34,704 bases of DNA from a virus. Positions 25,649 to 34,624 of the stretch are shown one piece after another. Under the pieces are notes generated by a model that was not told where the DNA came from, did not search any database, and was given only the letters and a program-made list of their open reading frames with translations. The stretch covers positions 1 through 34,704 of the IMG/VR virus record IMGVR_UViG_3300025154_000275; one strand, given 5' to 3'. Numbering within the stretch: the first letter of the stretch is position 1; each line of letters starts with the position of its first letter. The position numbers were made by a program, and so were the translations under genes.

Positions 25649-27487
25649 TTACTGCATATTTCCCAGCGGCACCGTGCCGCGAGATTGCGGTCCAATTACA
25701 GCACATTCCCCAACCTGGCAGGCCCCGTCGCACCAATACAACCCCGACACTGCCTCACAAGTTTCTTGTGTCAAACATAAATCAGGATGACCAAAATCAC
25801 ATACTGGGTCAGGTGTGCTTCCTGGATTGGCGTATGCCAAAGTTATGGTGGGGTCAAACGTTTCTGTCAGCAATGTCTGGCTGGTATTGTTATTGTCGTG
25901 TAGCCGGTAGCTGTAGCGATACTCCTCGGTCACGATTGCACCGAAATAAACATCCGTTATTCCACTGCTTGCCGGGAGGAAAGAATAAGAGTCTGCTGCC
26001 GCACCGCCTTGATAGATACTGCCGACTACCCTGGCCTGGGAGTTGTTGCCGGTCGTGTTATAGGTGTTGGCGTATGTCCGGTAATCTACATCCGAGCCGC
26101 TCTTTATAAACGTGTTGCCACTGAATAATGGGTAGCCATTACACCGGCTATAACTGTCACCCAATACCAGATTATACCCGCTGGATGTGACGGTATTGTT
26201 GAGCACAAATAGAGAATCAGAACTATTCGCAGAACATGTTATCCCGATTGTATCAGATCCATCGCCAGTTACGGAAATGGTATTGTTCGAGAACGTGGCG
26301 ACCATGCCCTGAACATACGCCCCAATAAACAGTCCTTTTCCGCCGCCATCTATGTATGCGGTTGCCCCTGTTGGAGAGTATGTGCCAGTGTATCTGTTGT
26401 CGGTAACAACGGTGATTTGATTATTATAAGCTACAGTGTCATAGGCATTCCAGGTTTGCCGTATCCCTGTCGCTGAATTGCCTGGATAAGTGGCACTCGG
26501 ATCGTTCAGGTATTGGCTTCCGTATTCAACCCCTAGTGCTGTAATTTGCATATCCATGATATTTTCATAGATTACCACGTCATGATTGCCAGTTCCCCCT
26601 CCGGTCCCAACCCCAATAGGGTGTTCGCCTCGCCCAATTATGGTGTTATCGTGTATGGAGATATTCGATCCCTCATATTGCCCCACGCCAGACGAATTTG
26701 TGGCAATTGACCGGATAGTGATATGGTTGCCATACACCTCGGCGTTATTGCCAGTAACAATCCCTCGATGTCTGGTGTTGACAATAGTGTTATTTCGGTA
26801 TACCGACCCGGTAGCGCTTGATGCGCTTTTTGCTCCTGTCAGAGCCTCAGACCCCTGCATCCGATTCTTGAGGGTGCCAAACTCGTAGGTATCCTCTATT
26901 GTATTCTGCTCATACAATCCATAACTCCCTGAGCAAATAATTCCACCAACATCCCTACCCCCATATTTTACATATAGGTTCGCAACGTGAATATTATCTG
27001 CTGATCTAGTGCCTGCGAGGTCTGTGCTGTAAGTCCCGATAGGGTTATTCCCCCTGCCGTATTCATTGCCCTCAGACATGGCTGTGCCTTGGATAATTGA
27101 CCCGTTACGAATTGAAATATGATGTTTATTCCATGCCCCGAAGGTCACTCCTTCGCCTGGATTGACGTTGTTATACGTGATTGAGTAGCCATTTAGGTCG
27201 ATGACCACGTAATTTGCGGACACAGATATCGCTGTTGAATCCGCGGTGATATTTCCTTGCAGAATATATCGAGTGTTCGCCTGGTTCGCCTGGTATGGGG
27301 TTGAGTAGTTCCCCCCATCTACATTGACAGTGTATATGACATCGGCAGCAAACGGGACCTCCTGGAGCGTGCAACTCCCCCAGTTCACAGTCGAAGGATC
27401 GCAAGTAGAGCCATCCCCTCCTAGGCCAAAGGCTGAAGAGTACAATGTTAGAAGGAGCAATGTAGTAAATAATTGTATTTTTCTCAT
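25649..27487 (-). CDS. Secreted right-handed beta-helix protein (612 aa)
   Basis: The N-terminus is a Sec signal peptide (MRKIQLFTTLLLLTLYSSAFG), with cleavage likely near residue 21. The mature chain is a long series of short strands with repeated N-N-x-I and G-N-T-I turns (for example YRNNTIVNT and IHDNTIIGR), the pattern of pectate-lyase-like right-handed beta-helices (about 75-480). The C-terminal part contains a Cys cluster (about 570-600). This fold is common in tailspikes, but a signal peptide is unusual for a virion spike. I chose the ATG at 27487 because the longer start overlaps the upstream gene and breaks the signal peptide. Export to the host envelope is likely; enzyme activity is not established. 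Confidence 0.78.
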   Translation of the reverse strand: MRKIQLFTTLLLLTLYSSAFGLGGDGSTCDPSTVNWGSCTLQEVPFAADVIYTVNVDGGNYSTPYQANQANTRYILQGNITADSTAISVSANYVVIDLNGYSITYNNVNPGEGVTFGAWNKHHISIRNGSIIQGTAMSEGNEYGRGNNPIGTYSTDLAGTRSADNIHVANLYVKYGGRDVGGIICSGSYGLYEQNTIEDTYEFGTLKNRMQGSEALTGAKSASSATGSVYRNNTIVNTRHRGIVTGNNAEVYGNHITIRSIATNSSGVGQYEGSNISIHDNTIIGRGEHPIGVGTGGGTGNHDVVIYENIMDMQITALGVEYGSQYLNDPSATYPGNSATGIRQTWNAYDTVAYNNQITVVTDNRYTGTYSPTGATAYIDGGGKGLFIGAYVQGMVATFSNNTISVTGDGSDTIGITCSANSSDSLFVLNNTVTSSGYNLVLGDSYSRCNGYPLFSGNTFIKSGSDVDYRTYANTYNTTGNNSQARVVGSIYQGGAAADSYSFLPASSGITDVYFGAIVTEEYRYSYRLHDNNNTSQTLLTETFDPTITLAYANPGSTPDPVCDFGHPDLCLTQETCEAVSGLYWCDGACQVGECAVIGPQSRGTVPLGNMQ

Positions 27488-27492
27488 TTTTA

Positions 27493-28254
27493 TCACCACG
27501 GCTTTGCCGCCTGCCAACCATTCAGTATTGCAAATTTGGTCACCTGCACATAGTCACCGGCAGTCATCGAAAACTCTCCCCGAGGGCCAACAGAGACCGA
27601 TGTCAACGAGGGTCCGTCGGTCGCTGATAATTCGTCATAATCATCATCCCACGTCCCGTCAGAGTTCACGGAGTGGTCCCGGTTCGGTCTATCCCACGTG
27701 TAGGCAATATCAATCCATGTCCCGGCTGTTATGGCAACATCCCCATATGCTGACATAGATGCTGCGCCAATCCGATGATATCCGACGATGTTTCTCGTAC
27801 TATTTACGGCTATTTTCAGATAATTTGTCGCGTCATAATTGGCCGCGAAAAGGATAGTGTTGCCTAGTGGAGTAGCGTTTACATACACCCTCACCCAAAC
27901 CGTCTGTACTCCATTGATATCAAGAGGCACCCCGCCACTATTCGGCCATGTGATGTACTCGTTTACTGCGTCTCCCTTGATGCCGATATCGGGAGATCCC
28001 TCACCATAATCGGTTCCAATGTCGAGCGCCCCCACTACCGTGCCATCTACTTCAGTCCCGCTACCATTGCAGCCATAATCAGTGCCTGATGTGTGACTAC
28101 CGTCCCACGCAAAAAGATAGGTGCCGGACATGCAGGATGCGCCGCCGCCTCCTTGCCCCTTCGCCATTCCTATGACACTCATGATCTGCTGACTGCCGGC
28201 AAATGACAGCCCCGGAATCAGCAATAAAATCAATACCAGTATGAGTTTTTTCAT
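27493..28254 (-). CDS. Secreted LamG-like protein (253 aa)
   Basis: The signal peptide MKKLILVLILLLIPGLSFAG is followed by a Gly-rich stretch. A beta-sandwich of the concanavalin/LamG kind then follows (about 85-250), suggested by YITWPNSGG, VRVYVNATPL, IDIAYTWDRPN and a final VTKFAILNGW. Such domains bind sugars or proteins. The ATG at 28254 is preceded by AGGAAA in a four-base-spaced coupled junction with the upstream lipoprotein gene; a longer start upstream has no signal. It precedes the beta-helix gene by five bases. Envelope location and ligand are inference. Confidence 0.75.
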   Translation of the reverse strand: MKKLILVLILLLIPGLSFAGSQQIMSVIGMAKGQGGGGASCMSGTYLFAWDGSHTSGTDYGCNGSGTEVDGTVVGALDIGTDYGEGSPDIGIKGDAVNEYITWPNSGGVPLDINGVQTVWVRVYVNATPLGNTILFAANYDATNYLKIAVNSTRNIVGYHRIGAASMSAYGDVAITAGTWIDIAYTWDRPNRDHSVNSDGTWDDDYDELSATDGPSLTSVSVGPRGEFSMTAGDYVQVTKFAILNGWQAAKPW

Positions 28255-28255
28255 A

Positions 28256-29080
28256 TCAGTTTCCTGTGTCCGTCCAATGCGTTCCGAGTACCGTCCCAGA
28301 CCAGCAATAATACCCATCCGCCGAGTAGTATTGGCAGGTGATCGTGTCTCCTGCCGCACTGGTATTGGTTGCCTTATCTCCATCGTCCAGCGTAACCCCA
28401 TCCAAAATCATTTTATCGGCTGCATTTACGTCCAGGCTGACGACGATATTTCCGATGGTGACAACCGTAAAATTCATTCCCGACAAGACGGCAGGGGCTG
28501 TAATGGTTGAAGTTGCAGTTACATATACTGTGCCACCGTAAGCCTCATCCGGTGAGTCGGTACCGATGGTATAACTTGTTGCTGTGCTCGTTGTCGCTGT
28601 TTTATGGACCCCCAAAACGTGGAACTCAATATCTCCCTCAACGAGTTTGACCGCCCCTGCCTCATTATAAATCTCTTCAATTCCGCCACCTTGTGGGGAA
28701 ATGGCTGTATTGTTTGGCAGATCGGATGTCCTGTACCCATCAGCCGCCAAGGTAGCGAGTTTGGTCACGCTGAGGGTATCGGTGGTCTTGTTATAGGTCA
28801 GCCCGGCATCGCCGCCGAAAACTCCGCCGTCATTAAACTGGACATAAGTATCCGATCCTCCTGGTGTGCCACTGCCGAATGCAGAGAATAGAACATTCTT
28901 CGTCTGCCACTGAGGTGCCGATTCCGAGTCTACGATAAGAACCTTGTCACCAGCAACAGGTGTAGTCTTCGTAGCATAACTGGACTGTGGAGCTTTGAGA
29001 GGCATATCCGTCATTTTATTTTGATTTCCAGCACAAGCTGTCAAGGACAACAACAAACTTATCACTAAGAGTTTTCTCAT
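28256..29080 (-). CDS. Tail-fibre-like protein with lipoprotein signal (274 aa)
   Basis: The first 17 residues form a lipoprotein signal (MRKLLVISLLLSLTAC, lipobox LTAC, Cys16). The mature part contains GGSDTYVQFNDGGVFGGDAGLTYN (about 74-97), a motif I associate with phage tail fibres, followed by the linker LSVTKLATLAADG. The C-terminal half (about 200-274) has the DKMILDG...TCQYYSADGYYCW pattern often seen at tail-fibre tips. A fibre domain behind a lipid anchor is unusual. The start is supported by GGTGG upstream. It is the first gene of the exported cassette. Confidence 0.78.
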   Translation of the reverse strand: MRKLLVISLLLSLTACAGNQNKMTDMPLKAPQSSYATKTTPVAGDKVLIVDSESAPQWQTKNVLFSAFGSGTPGGSDTYVQFNDGGVFGGDAGLTYNKTTDTLSVTKLATLAADGYRTSDLPNNTAISPQGGGIEEIYNEAGAVKLVEGDIEFHVLGVHKTATTSTATSYTIGTDSPDEAYGGTVYVTATSTITAPAVLSGMNFTVVTIGNIVVSLDVNAADKMILDGVTLDDGDKATNTSAAGDTITCQYYSADGYYCWSGTVLGTHWTDTGN

Positions 29081-29131
29081 TCCACCACCAATTTTCTAAT
29101 TGTTGTTTTATTACAAAATGTAATATAGAAA

Positions 29132-29461
29132 TTAAGTTGTAGGACAAATATCTAAAAAAGAAATAGTAATCTTATTCCAAGGTATTCCTAAAGGCCAACC
29201 AGCATCATATAAAATAACATAAAAAGTATAAATTCCAGGATCTATATCAAGAGTGCCTAAATTAAGTCGAAGAATTCCACTACCAATACTCCAATCAAAC
29301 ATTGATGCTTGAGCAGGAACTGCTGAAGATATTGTAAGCCCACAACCTTCACGAACTAAGTCTACCTGAGTTATATTGGTCAAATCTATAAAACCATTAG
29401 GCCCCATTATAACAATATCCTTAGGATCGTTTCTATCAAGATATACAGTTATAGCTATCAT
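29132..29461 (-). CDS. Small structural-type protein (109 aa)
   Basis: Compact beta-rich domain (VYLDRNDPKDIVIMG, then DLTNITQVDLV) with no signal or membrane segment. Small proteins of this kind often follow large tail-repeat proteins in phage genomes. Its ATG overlaps the stop of the 963-residue gene (ATGA), so it is coupled to it. No function can be assigned. Confidence 0.72.
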   Translation of the reverse strand: MIAITVYLDRNDPKDIVIMGPNGFIDLTNITQVDLVREGCGLTISSAVPAQASMFDWSIGSGILRLNLGTLDIDPGIYTFYVILYDAGWPLGIPWNKITISFLDICPTT

Positions 29462-32349
29462 AAGAGTTCCAAAATCCTAATAGGTGTTACATCCATAATT
29501 TCTCTATGAGAATCAATTGCATCAATAAGACGTACAGAAGATGAATCCACTAAGTATCTTTGATTTACAGCTGGAATTAGACTTGCAGAGCCGTTATATG
29601 CAACATAACCACTGGTAGTATATGAGCCATCTCCTGCCATTAATGCTCTGATAAGTATGGAAAAAGCTTCAACACCAGCAGAAGTATAATTTCCTGAATC
29701 TGCACTAAAATCAGTAAATGTTCCAACAACTAATGAACCATCAACTCCAGTAATTCCTACAGCCTTATAAGCAGCTTCAACAGCTCTAGCTACAATTACA
29801 GAAGCAGGTATTCCAGTTATTGCTATAGAGCCATTATCACTATGTAAAGATCTAGTTATTGTTAAAGTTGTATTTTCACCACTAGTTACTACTTCTCCAG
29901 CTTCAGCAATTAATGATAAACCTGAGGCTAAAGTTGCAATCTGTCCTGAAATACTGAAACTTTCAGAACCAGCAAAAACAGACAGATCAACTCCAATCAA
30001 TTCTCCTGATATAAATATGATACCAGGATTAGCATATACAATTTTCTCAGCAGTAATTAGATCAAAATCAACTGCATAGCCTTCAATTATATAGCTTTCT
30101 GATAAAGCTTCTATAACATGAGATGTTACAATTGTAACAGCATAACCACTAAGTATAACTGTTCCGTATGCTGCATCAAGTACTCGTCCAACATTAGTTG
30201 AAGCAATATATCCTACTAGACTAGTAGCAGCTGGACCTAATATAAGCACTCTAGTTGCAGCTATATTAGAAATACTTCCTGATGTAGATAATGTTCCGCT
30301 ATTTAATAGAACTGTTCTTGTAGTAGTTATAGCAGAAGTAGACCCTGAAACTTGTACTACTCCAGAATCTATAGGAAAACTTCTAGATAAAGTCTCAGTT
30401 ACACTTACACCACTGGTAGTAATCTCTCCAGCCGTAGTAGTAAGAATCTTATCTATAGTCAGAGATGCATCCTGACCAGAAACACTTAATGTACCGGAAG
30501 ATAATTCCCAAGATCTACTAAAGACTATATCTAAGCCATTTATTACTGTATTATCTGAATTGGCTTGAAGAATTTGTTCTGCAGCAGTTAAGTCAAACTC
30601 AGTTACATAGCCTGTAATGTCATATGGACCATATAAAGCTGCTATAACATAAGTTGTCCTAGCGGTGGCTTCTTGCCCAGTAATGACTACTGTTTCAGAA
30701 ACTGCGTTAAGATCATTTACCTGCCTGCTTAAAGTGGCATTAACTCCAGAAAAACTATATGCAGTAGACTCTGTATAGAGTGTCCGATCTACTACTGTAG
30801 TAGCAGTCCTTCCTGAAATCTGTGTTGAACCTACATCAGCAGTAGATGTAAAAGTCTTAACAAAATCTACTGATAATCCAGTAATTGCAACAATTCCTGG
30901 TAAGGCTACAATCTGCCTTACAATTACACTTGTACTATCTGTACCAGTAATATCTATTGATCCAGGTAATGCATATACAAGAGCATCTGTGAATATTAAA
31001 TTCCCTAAAGAATCTAATATTGGATCTCCTAAATCATCCCGAAGAATATTATCAAACTGAGAAAAGCCTGTAACTAGAATTTCACCAGGGTAAGAAATTT
31101 GTCCAGCAAATATAGAAAATTCTGCATATATTCCTGTAAATGTAATTACACCAGTATCAAATTCTCCTTTACGAACACTAGTAATTGTTGCTGCAGATCC
31201 AGAAAGATTATTTGCTCCAGGAGCAGTTGATAGATTTCTCTCTGCAAAAATACTTGCAGGAAAATCTCCAATTAAGAGCTCTCCAGATTCTAAATTAAAT
31301 CCTGATACTACTTCAAACGATACTTCTAATCCTGTAATTACTACACTAAATACCATTACAGGTAATATGTACGGACCATCTGTTAGTATCCAATCTCCAT
31401 CACTATCCAGAATAGCATTGCCATCTGAATCATACAGAACACTATCAGTAATTACTGAAGATACATATGTTAATTCAGCACTTATTCCTACAACAAGAAT
31501 CTCACCAGGATCAGCAGAGATTTCTTTAAATCTCTCAAACTCTACAGCAAGTCCAGTTATTTCTATAGAACCTAAAGCAGCAACTAAATCATATGGCCCA
31601 CCAGTAAGGATTTGATCACCAGTACTATCAGTAATATCCTCCCCTGTAGAATCAGTAAGAACATTATCTCCAGCTTCTGCAACTCCTAATTCGAATGAAA
31701 CATCAACTCCAGTTACAACATAACTCTCAGTCCCTACTGAGATGTTACTATCTTTGCTAAGTATCGGATCAACACCAGTAAGTGCCATTGCACCTGGATT
31801 ACCAGTAACATTAGCTAATCTAATTACCGAACCTAATGCACCTGAAATAACTTGAGCCACAGGCTCAGCATTCATTGCCGGAGATTCGTAATATACTACT
31901 AAATAAACATGATCTACTGAACGAGCATAACTACCAACATTAGACGGCTTGAGCAGAACTCCAAAGGTCGAAGCATTGACTTCAGAAGCAGTAAGAGTGT
32001 TACCAAGAAGATCTGCTTCTCCGCCAACAGTGAATGTCTGATCAGTATTTGCTACAGTTGCAGAGAATGCTGATGCCGTGCCGACGCCTGCTGAACCATC
32101 CTTGGTGAGTTGAACAGTCAGCTCTCGACGAGCAGTGTTATTTCCTGATCCTTGATACTCAGTAACAATCTCAATACCTAATATTGTACTACTAACAGGA
32201 ATTGAGAATCCGAATCCAGTCGCTGCCATAATGGCAGTAGTCAGCGATGCTGTAGCTCTCAGATCATTAGAGCTATAAACATTGGAGACATTGCTCCAGC
32301 CAGTGACTATGCTGGCTGAAGCGGTAGGATTACGGGTCGAGGATGCCAT
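29458..32349 (-). CDS. Repeat-built virion structural protein (963 aa)
   Basis: The N-terminal domain (1-150) is a beta-sandwich-like unit ending in VDHVYLVVYY. It is followed by about thirty degenerate repeats of about 22 residues, each with the core (S/P)G-x-hydrophobic-x-(I/V/S)-(T/S)G-x-x-A-x-hydrophobic, from about 160 to 930. Three short inserts interrupt the series near residues 227-245, 302-325 and 434-453; each has two D-x-x-G-(D/N) turns followed by IL(T/D). The C-terminal 35 residues are a different charged segment. No signal peptide is present. It is probably an extended fibre or surface protein; such repeats are common in phage virion proteins of unknown role. Confidence 0.8.
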   Translation of the reverse strand: MASSTRNPTASASIVTGWSNVSNVYSSNDLRATASLTTAIMAATGFGFSIPVSSTILGIEIVTEYQGSGNNTARRELTVQLTKDGSAGVGTASAFSATVANTDQTFTVGGEADLLGNTLTASEVNASTFGVLLKPSNVGSYARSVDHVYLVVYYESPAMNAEPVAQVISGALGSVIRLANVTGNPGAMALTGVDPILSKDSNISVGTESYVVTGVDVSFELGVAEAGDNVLTDSTGEDITDSTGDQILTGGPYDLVAALGSIEITGLAVEFERFKEISADPGEILVVGISAELTYVSSVITDSVLYDSDGNAILDSDGDWILTDGPYILPVMVFSVVITGLEVSFEVVSGFNLESGELLIGDFPASIFAERNLSTAPGANNLSGSAATITSVRKGEFDTGVITFTGIYAEFSIFAGQISYPGEILVTGFSQFDNILRDDLGDPILDSLGNLIFTDALVYALPGSIDITGTDSTSVIVRQIVALPGIVAITGLSVDFVKTFTSTADVGSTQISGRTATTVVDRTLYTESTAYSFSGVNATLSRQVNDLNAVSETVVITGQEATARTTYVIAALYGPYDITGYVTEFDLTAAEQILQANSDNTVINGLDIVFSRSWELSSGTLSVSGQDASLTIDKILTTTAGEITTSGVSVTETLSRSFPIDSGVVQVSGSTSAITTTRTVLLNSGTLSTSGSISNIAATRVLILGPAATSLVGYIASTNVGRVLDAAYGTVILSGYAVTIVTSHVIEALSESYIIEGYAVDFDLITAEKIVYANPGIIFISGELIGVDLSVFAGSESFSISGQIATLASGLSLIAEAGEVVTSGENTTLTITRSLHSDNGSIAITGIPASVIVARAVEAAYKAVGITGVDGSLVVGTFTDFSADSGNYTSAGVEAFSILIRALMAGDGSYTTSGYVAYNGSASLIPAVNQRYLVDSSSVRLIDAIDSHREIMDVTPIRILELL

Positions 32350-32350
32350 A

Positions 32351-32782
32351 TTAGGCGATGGTCATGATCGTGCCAGGAGAGGCATTATTAAACTTGACCG
32401 TGAAGGTTTCAGTATCAGCTAATGTAATAGACGATCCATAATCCCACCAAGAAATAAGTGCATCAGCTGGAGAGGTTGCAGTATCATTATACAGGATCGC
32501 ATACCTGAACGGGCCTATACCACCAGATGTAGCAGTAAAGACAACCTGCGTTCCAGAGATGGTCATCGTACCGCTAGCTTCAGACGTAGTAATCGTCGTA
32601 GCTGTAGGAGTATAACCATTTGCCGCTGCAGGAGCAGCATGATTAGTTACCGCATCAAAAGATACTTGAGTGTTGACTGGAGCGACGTTAGTCAAGGCAA
32701 TCTTGAAAACATGTGCTGAAAAATCATGCTTCCCCTTTGCCAACTGCTCTGCAAAATCCTGAAATTTATTATACGTTGCCAT
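32351..32782 (-). CDS. Small structural protein (143 aa)
   Basis: The N-terminus YNKFQDFAEQLAKGKHDF followed by FKIALTNVAPV matches a common small phage structural protein type, here with beta strands to the end. There is no enzyme motif. AGGTGAG precedes the ATG, and the next gene begins one base after its stop. It lies close to the capsid gene, so decoration or tail-associated roles are both possible. Confidence 0.75.
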   Translation of the reverse strand: MATYNKFQDFAEQLAKGKHDFSAHVFKIALTNVAPVNTQVSFDAVTNHAAPAAANGYTPTATTITTSEASGTMTISGTQVVFTATSGGIGPFRYAILYNDTATSPADALISWWDYGSSITLADTETFTVKFNNASPGTIMTIA

Positions 32783-32802
32783 ATCTCACCTAAATTGAAT
32801 TT

Positions 32803-33186
32803 TTAAATTTTACTTACTTCAAGAATTATTGAATAAGAATCTCCAGCAGTATGGCCTACCGTAGTAAATAACAAATCTCCAGTAACACCACTTCCAGCAT
32901 TATTTTTAATACCACCAAAATCAGAAAAATCCAAAAAGCCTGTTTGATTTGCTGCAATAGCATATGCAAGAACATCTGTTGTAGCATCCCAAAGCATTCG
33001 TACTGCCATACCATCAGTAGTAAACCAAATTTTATTAATAGTTACTTTAGTTGGAGCATCTACCAATGTACTAACATCAACTTTTACAACAGCAGACTCA
33101 CCTGTTCCATCAGAAATATTAGTAAACTTTAAAATAGATTTTTTCGCTCCATCGAAAATTGTTTGTGAAGTTATTGCATCAGCCAT
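32803..33186 (-). CDS. Small structural protein (127 aa)
   Basis: Beta-rich protein with the pattern KFTNISDGTGESAVVKVD (about 20-37) followed by TDGMAVRMLWDA (about 57-68), which I associate with small phage virion proteins found near the capsid gene. An AGGTGA ribosome binding site is present. No signal or membrane segments. The exact role is unknown. Confidence 0.75.
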   Translation of the reverse strand: MADAITSQTIFDGAKKSILKFTNISDGTGESAVVKVDVSTLVDAPTKVTINKIWFTTDGMAVRMLWDATTDVLAYAIAANQTGFLDFSDFGGIKNNAGSGVTGDLLFTTVGHTAGDSYSIILEVSKI

Positions 33187-33197
33187 AATATCACCTA

Positions 33198-33602
33198 TTA
33201 ACTAACAGTACAAACACTAGATATCAATAAGGAACCATCAGGCTTAATAAAAACAACCCAATAATCATCGGCAACAGCAGTAATAGTCAGTCCCAATAAT
33301 CCGGCCGCAGTAGTCGTAAACAAGCTCGGACCTGCACTTCCAAGATTCTTAAGTGCACCATTAGTCAAGACAGCTAAAGTCGTATCAGCTAAATCAATTG
33401 TTAGTCCAGTAGCTACTTCACTTAAGTAAAGCAATCCAGATACCGGAGCCGTAAGAGCATTACCAGAAACATCTTTGAAAGCAAATTGAACTGCACAGGA
33501 ACCTGATGCAGGTGTAGCAGTAGTAGTTACTGATGCGAAAGCAGGAAAGATTGCATTACCTTCAAAAGTCGGACCAGTTTTACCAAAAGAATATTTTCCC
33601 AT
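33198..33602 (-). CDS. Small structural/decoration-type protein (134 aa)
   Basis: Ala/Thr/Leu-rich beta protein without cysteine motifs or membrane segments. It is the first gene after the capsid gene, which is a usual position for head decoration or cement proteins. GGGTGG lies upstream of the ATG. A hairpin at 33626-33653 separates it from the capsid gene. The decoration role is inferred from position only. Confidence 0.65.
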   Translation of the reverse strand: MGKYSFGKTGPTFEGNAIFPAFASVTTTATPASGSCAVQFAFKDVSGNALTAPVSGLLYLSEVATGLTIDLADTTLAVLTNGALKNLGSAGPSLFTTTAAGLLGLTITAVADDYWVVFIKPDGSLLISSVCTVS

Positions 33603-33625
33603 TTTACCACCCTTTCCTTAGAGTA

Positions 33626-33653
33626 GCGTTGGAAGATTGGGGCCTTCCAACGC
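33626..33653 (-). other. 10-bp hairpin after the capsid gene
   Basis: Perfect arms GCGTTGGAAG (33626-33635) and CTTCCAACGC (33644-33653) surround an eight-base loop. The hairpin lies between the capsid stop and the next ribosome binding site. No T-run follows on the minus strand, so it is not a classical terminator. It may act as an attenuator, processing site or mRNA-stabilising structure that lets capsid mRNA exceed downstream mRNA. Confidence 0.6.
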
Positions 33654-33700
33654 CAGTATTAAAATTTAGTCTTGACCGTTCACTTATGAACACCAAGTTA

Positions 33701-34624
33701 TCATGCAGCACCAGGTGATCCAAAAATACCTCGCGGATCAGACCAACCAAACGAACCACGGAAAGTCGCTTTGAACTTTGCATTCTCCGTATCAAAGTCA
33801 TTCTCAGTTCCAAACGCATCCGGCCGCCTTTCCATATACTTCAGGCCATCAGGACAGTTGGTCTTAATAAACCATGCATCACTATCAGTCAGGTAATGAT
33901 TCACAGCAATGCCCTGCGGAAACTTCTTCGATGCCCGAATTGCATTGATATCATTATTTGCGCTGCCGGACTGTCCAATAGATTCGAGAATCCGCATAGC
34001 GTCAAACTCAAGAGCCGTGGGGATGATCAACTTTTGGACAGTCCGGCAGATCTTGAGCCCACGATCAGTAGTGAATGCAGCAATGTCAATACATGCCTGC
34101 TCGAGAGCAGCCTCACTAAGATCTGCAGCAGTCGCAAGTTCATTCCGCCACGTACCACCGGACTTATTTGGATGATCAGTAGCACAAAGCTCCTTACCAT
34201 CAGAATTAGTCCCCATAGTATAAGCAGCAGTAAACGCCCGATTGAGTATGTTTGCTCCAATGATCTCTTTGGTCTGTCGAATGGAGAAGGCCAGAGCATT
34301 TGCACGACGCAGAGCAACCGTAACAGCTATACCATCTTCATACATTTCCCGAGTAATAATAAACCCGAGGCCGTACGTTACATGAGTATAGCGACTAACA
34401 AAGCCCTGCTCCTGCTCATCATACGCAATCCCTGCACCTTCAGTCTTCACCGCAGCAAGACCGAAACCAGTTACACCAGCTTCCTCTTCGAAAGCCTTTG
34501 TAGAGTTACCCTTTTCAAAAATGTCCAAATACTCAATCGGATACTCTTTATATTTCTGACCGAACCAAGTCTTGACCCCAGGCACCAGATCTTTTGCAAA
34601 ATTACTAGTAGTAATAATACCCAT
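33701..34624 (-). CDS. Major capsid protein, Mu gpT-like (307 aa)
   Basis: Resembles the major head subunit of the Mu gpT type, an HK97-fold capsid protein. Typical segments are present in order: the N-terminal SNFAKDLVPGVKTWF; the motif ATDHPNKSGGTWRNEL; LSEAALEQACIDIAAF; the strand LIIPTALEFDAMRIL; and YLTDSDAWFIK near the C-terminus. The length of 307 aa is normal. A strong AAGGAG precedes the ATG. No separate scaffold or protease can be seen because the window ends 80 bases upstream. It is the first complete gene of the minus-strand virion operon. Confidence 0.85.
   Translation of the reverse strand: MGIITTSNFAKDLVPGVKTWFGQKYKEYPIEYLDIFEKGNSTKAFEEEAGVTGFGLAAVKTEGAGIAYDEQEQGFVSRYTHVTYGLGFIITREMYEDGIAVTVALRRANALAFSIRQTKEIIGANILNRAFTAAYTMGTNSDGKELCATDHPNKSGGTWRNELATAADLSEAALEQACIDIAAFTTDRGLKICRTVQKLIIPTALEFDAMRILESIGQSGSANNDINAIRASKKFPQGIAVNHYLTDSDAWFIKTNCPDGLKYMERRPDAFGTENDFDTENAKFKATFRGSFGWSDPRGIFGSPGAA

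Noticed and set aside
29089-29125. Two AT-rich hairpins between the 109-residue gene and the lipoprotein gene
   Set aside because: The stems (5 and 7 bp) are mostly A/T and no T-run follows on the minus strand, so a terminator call is not supported.
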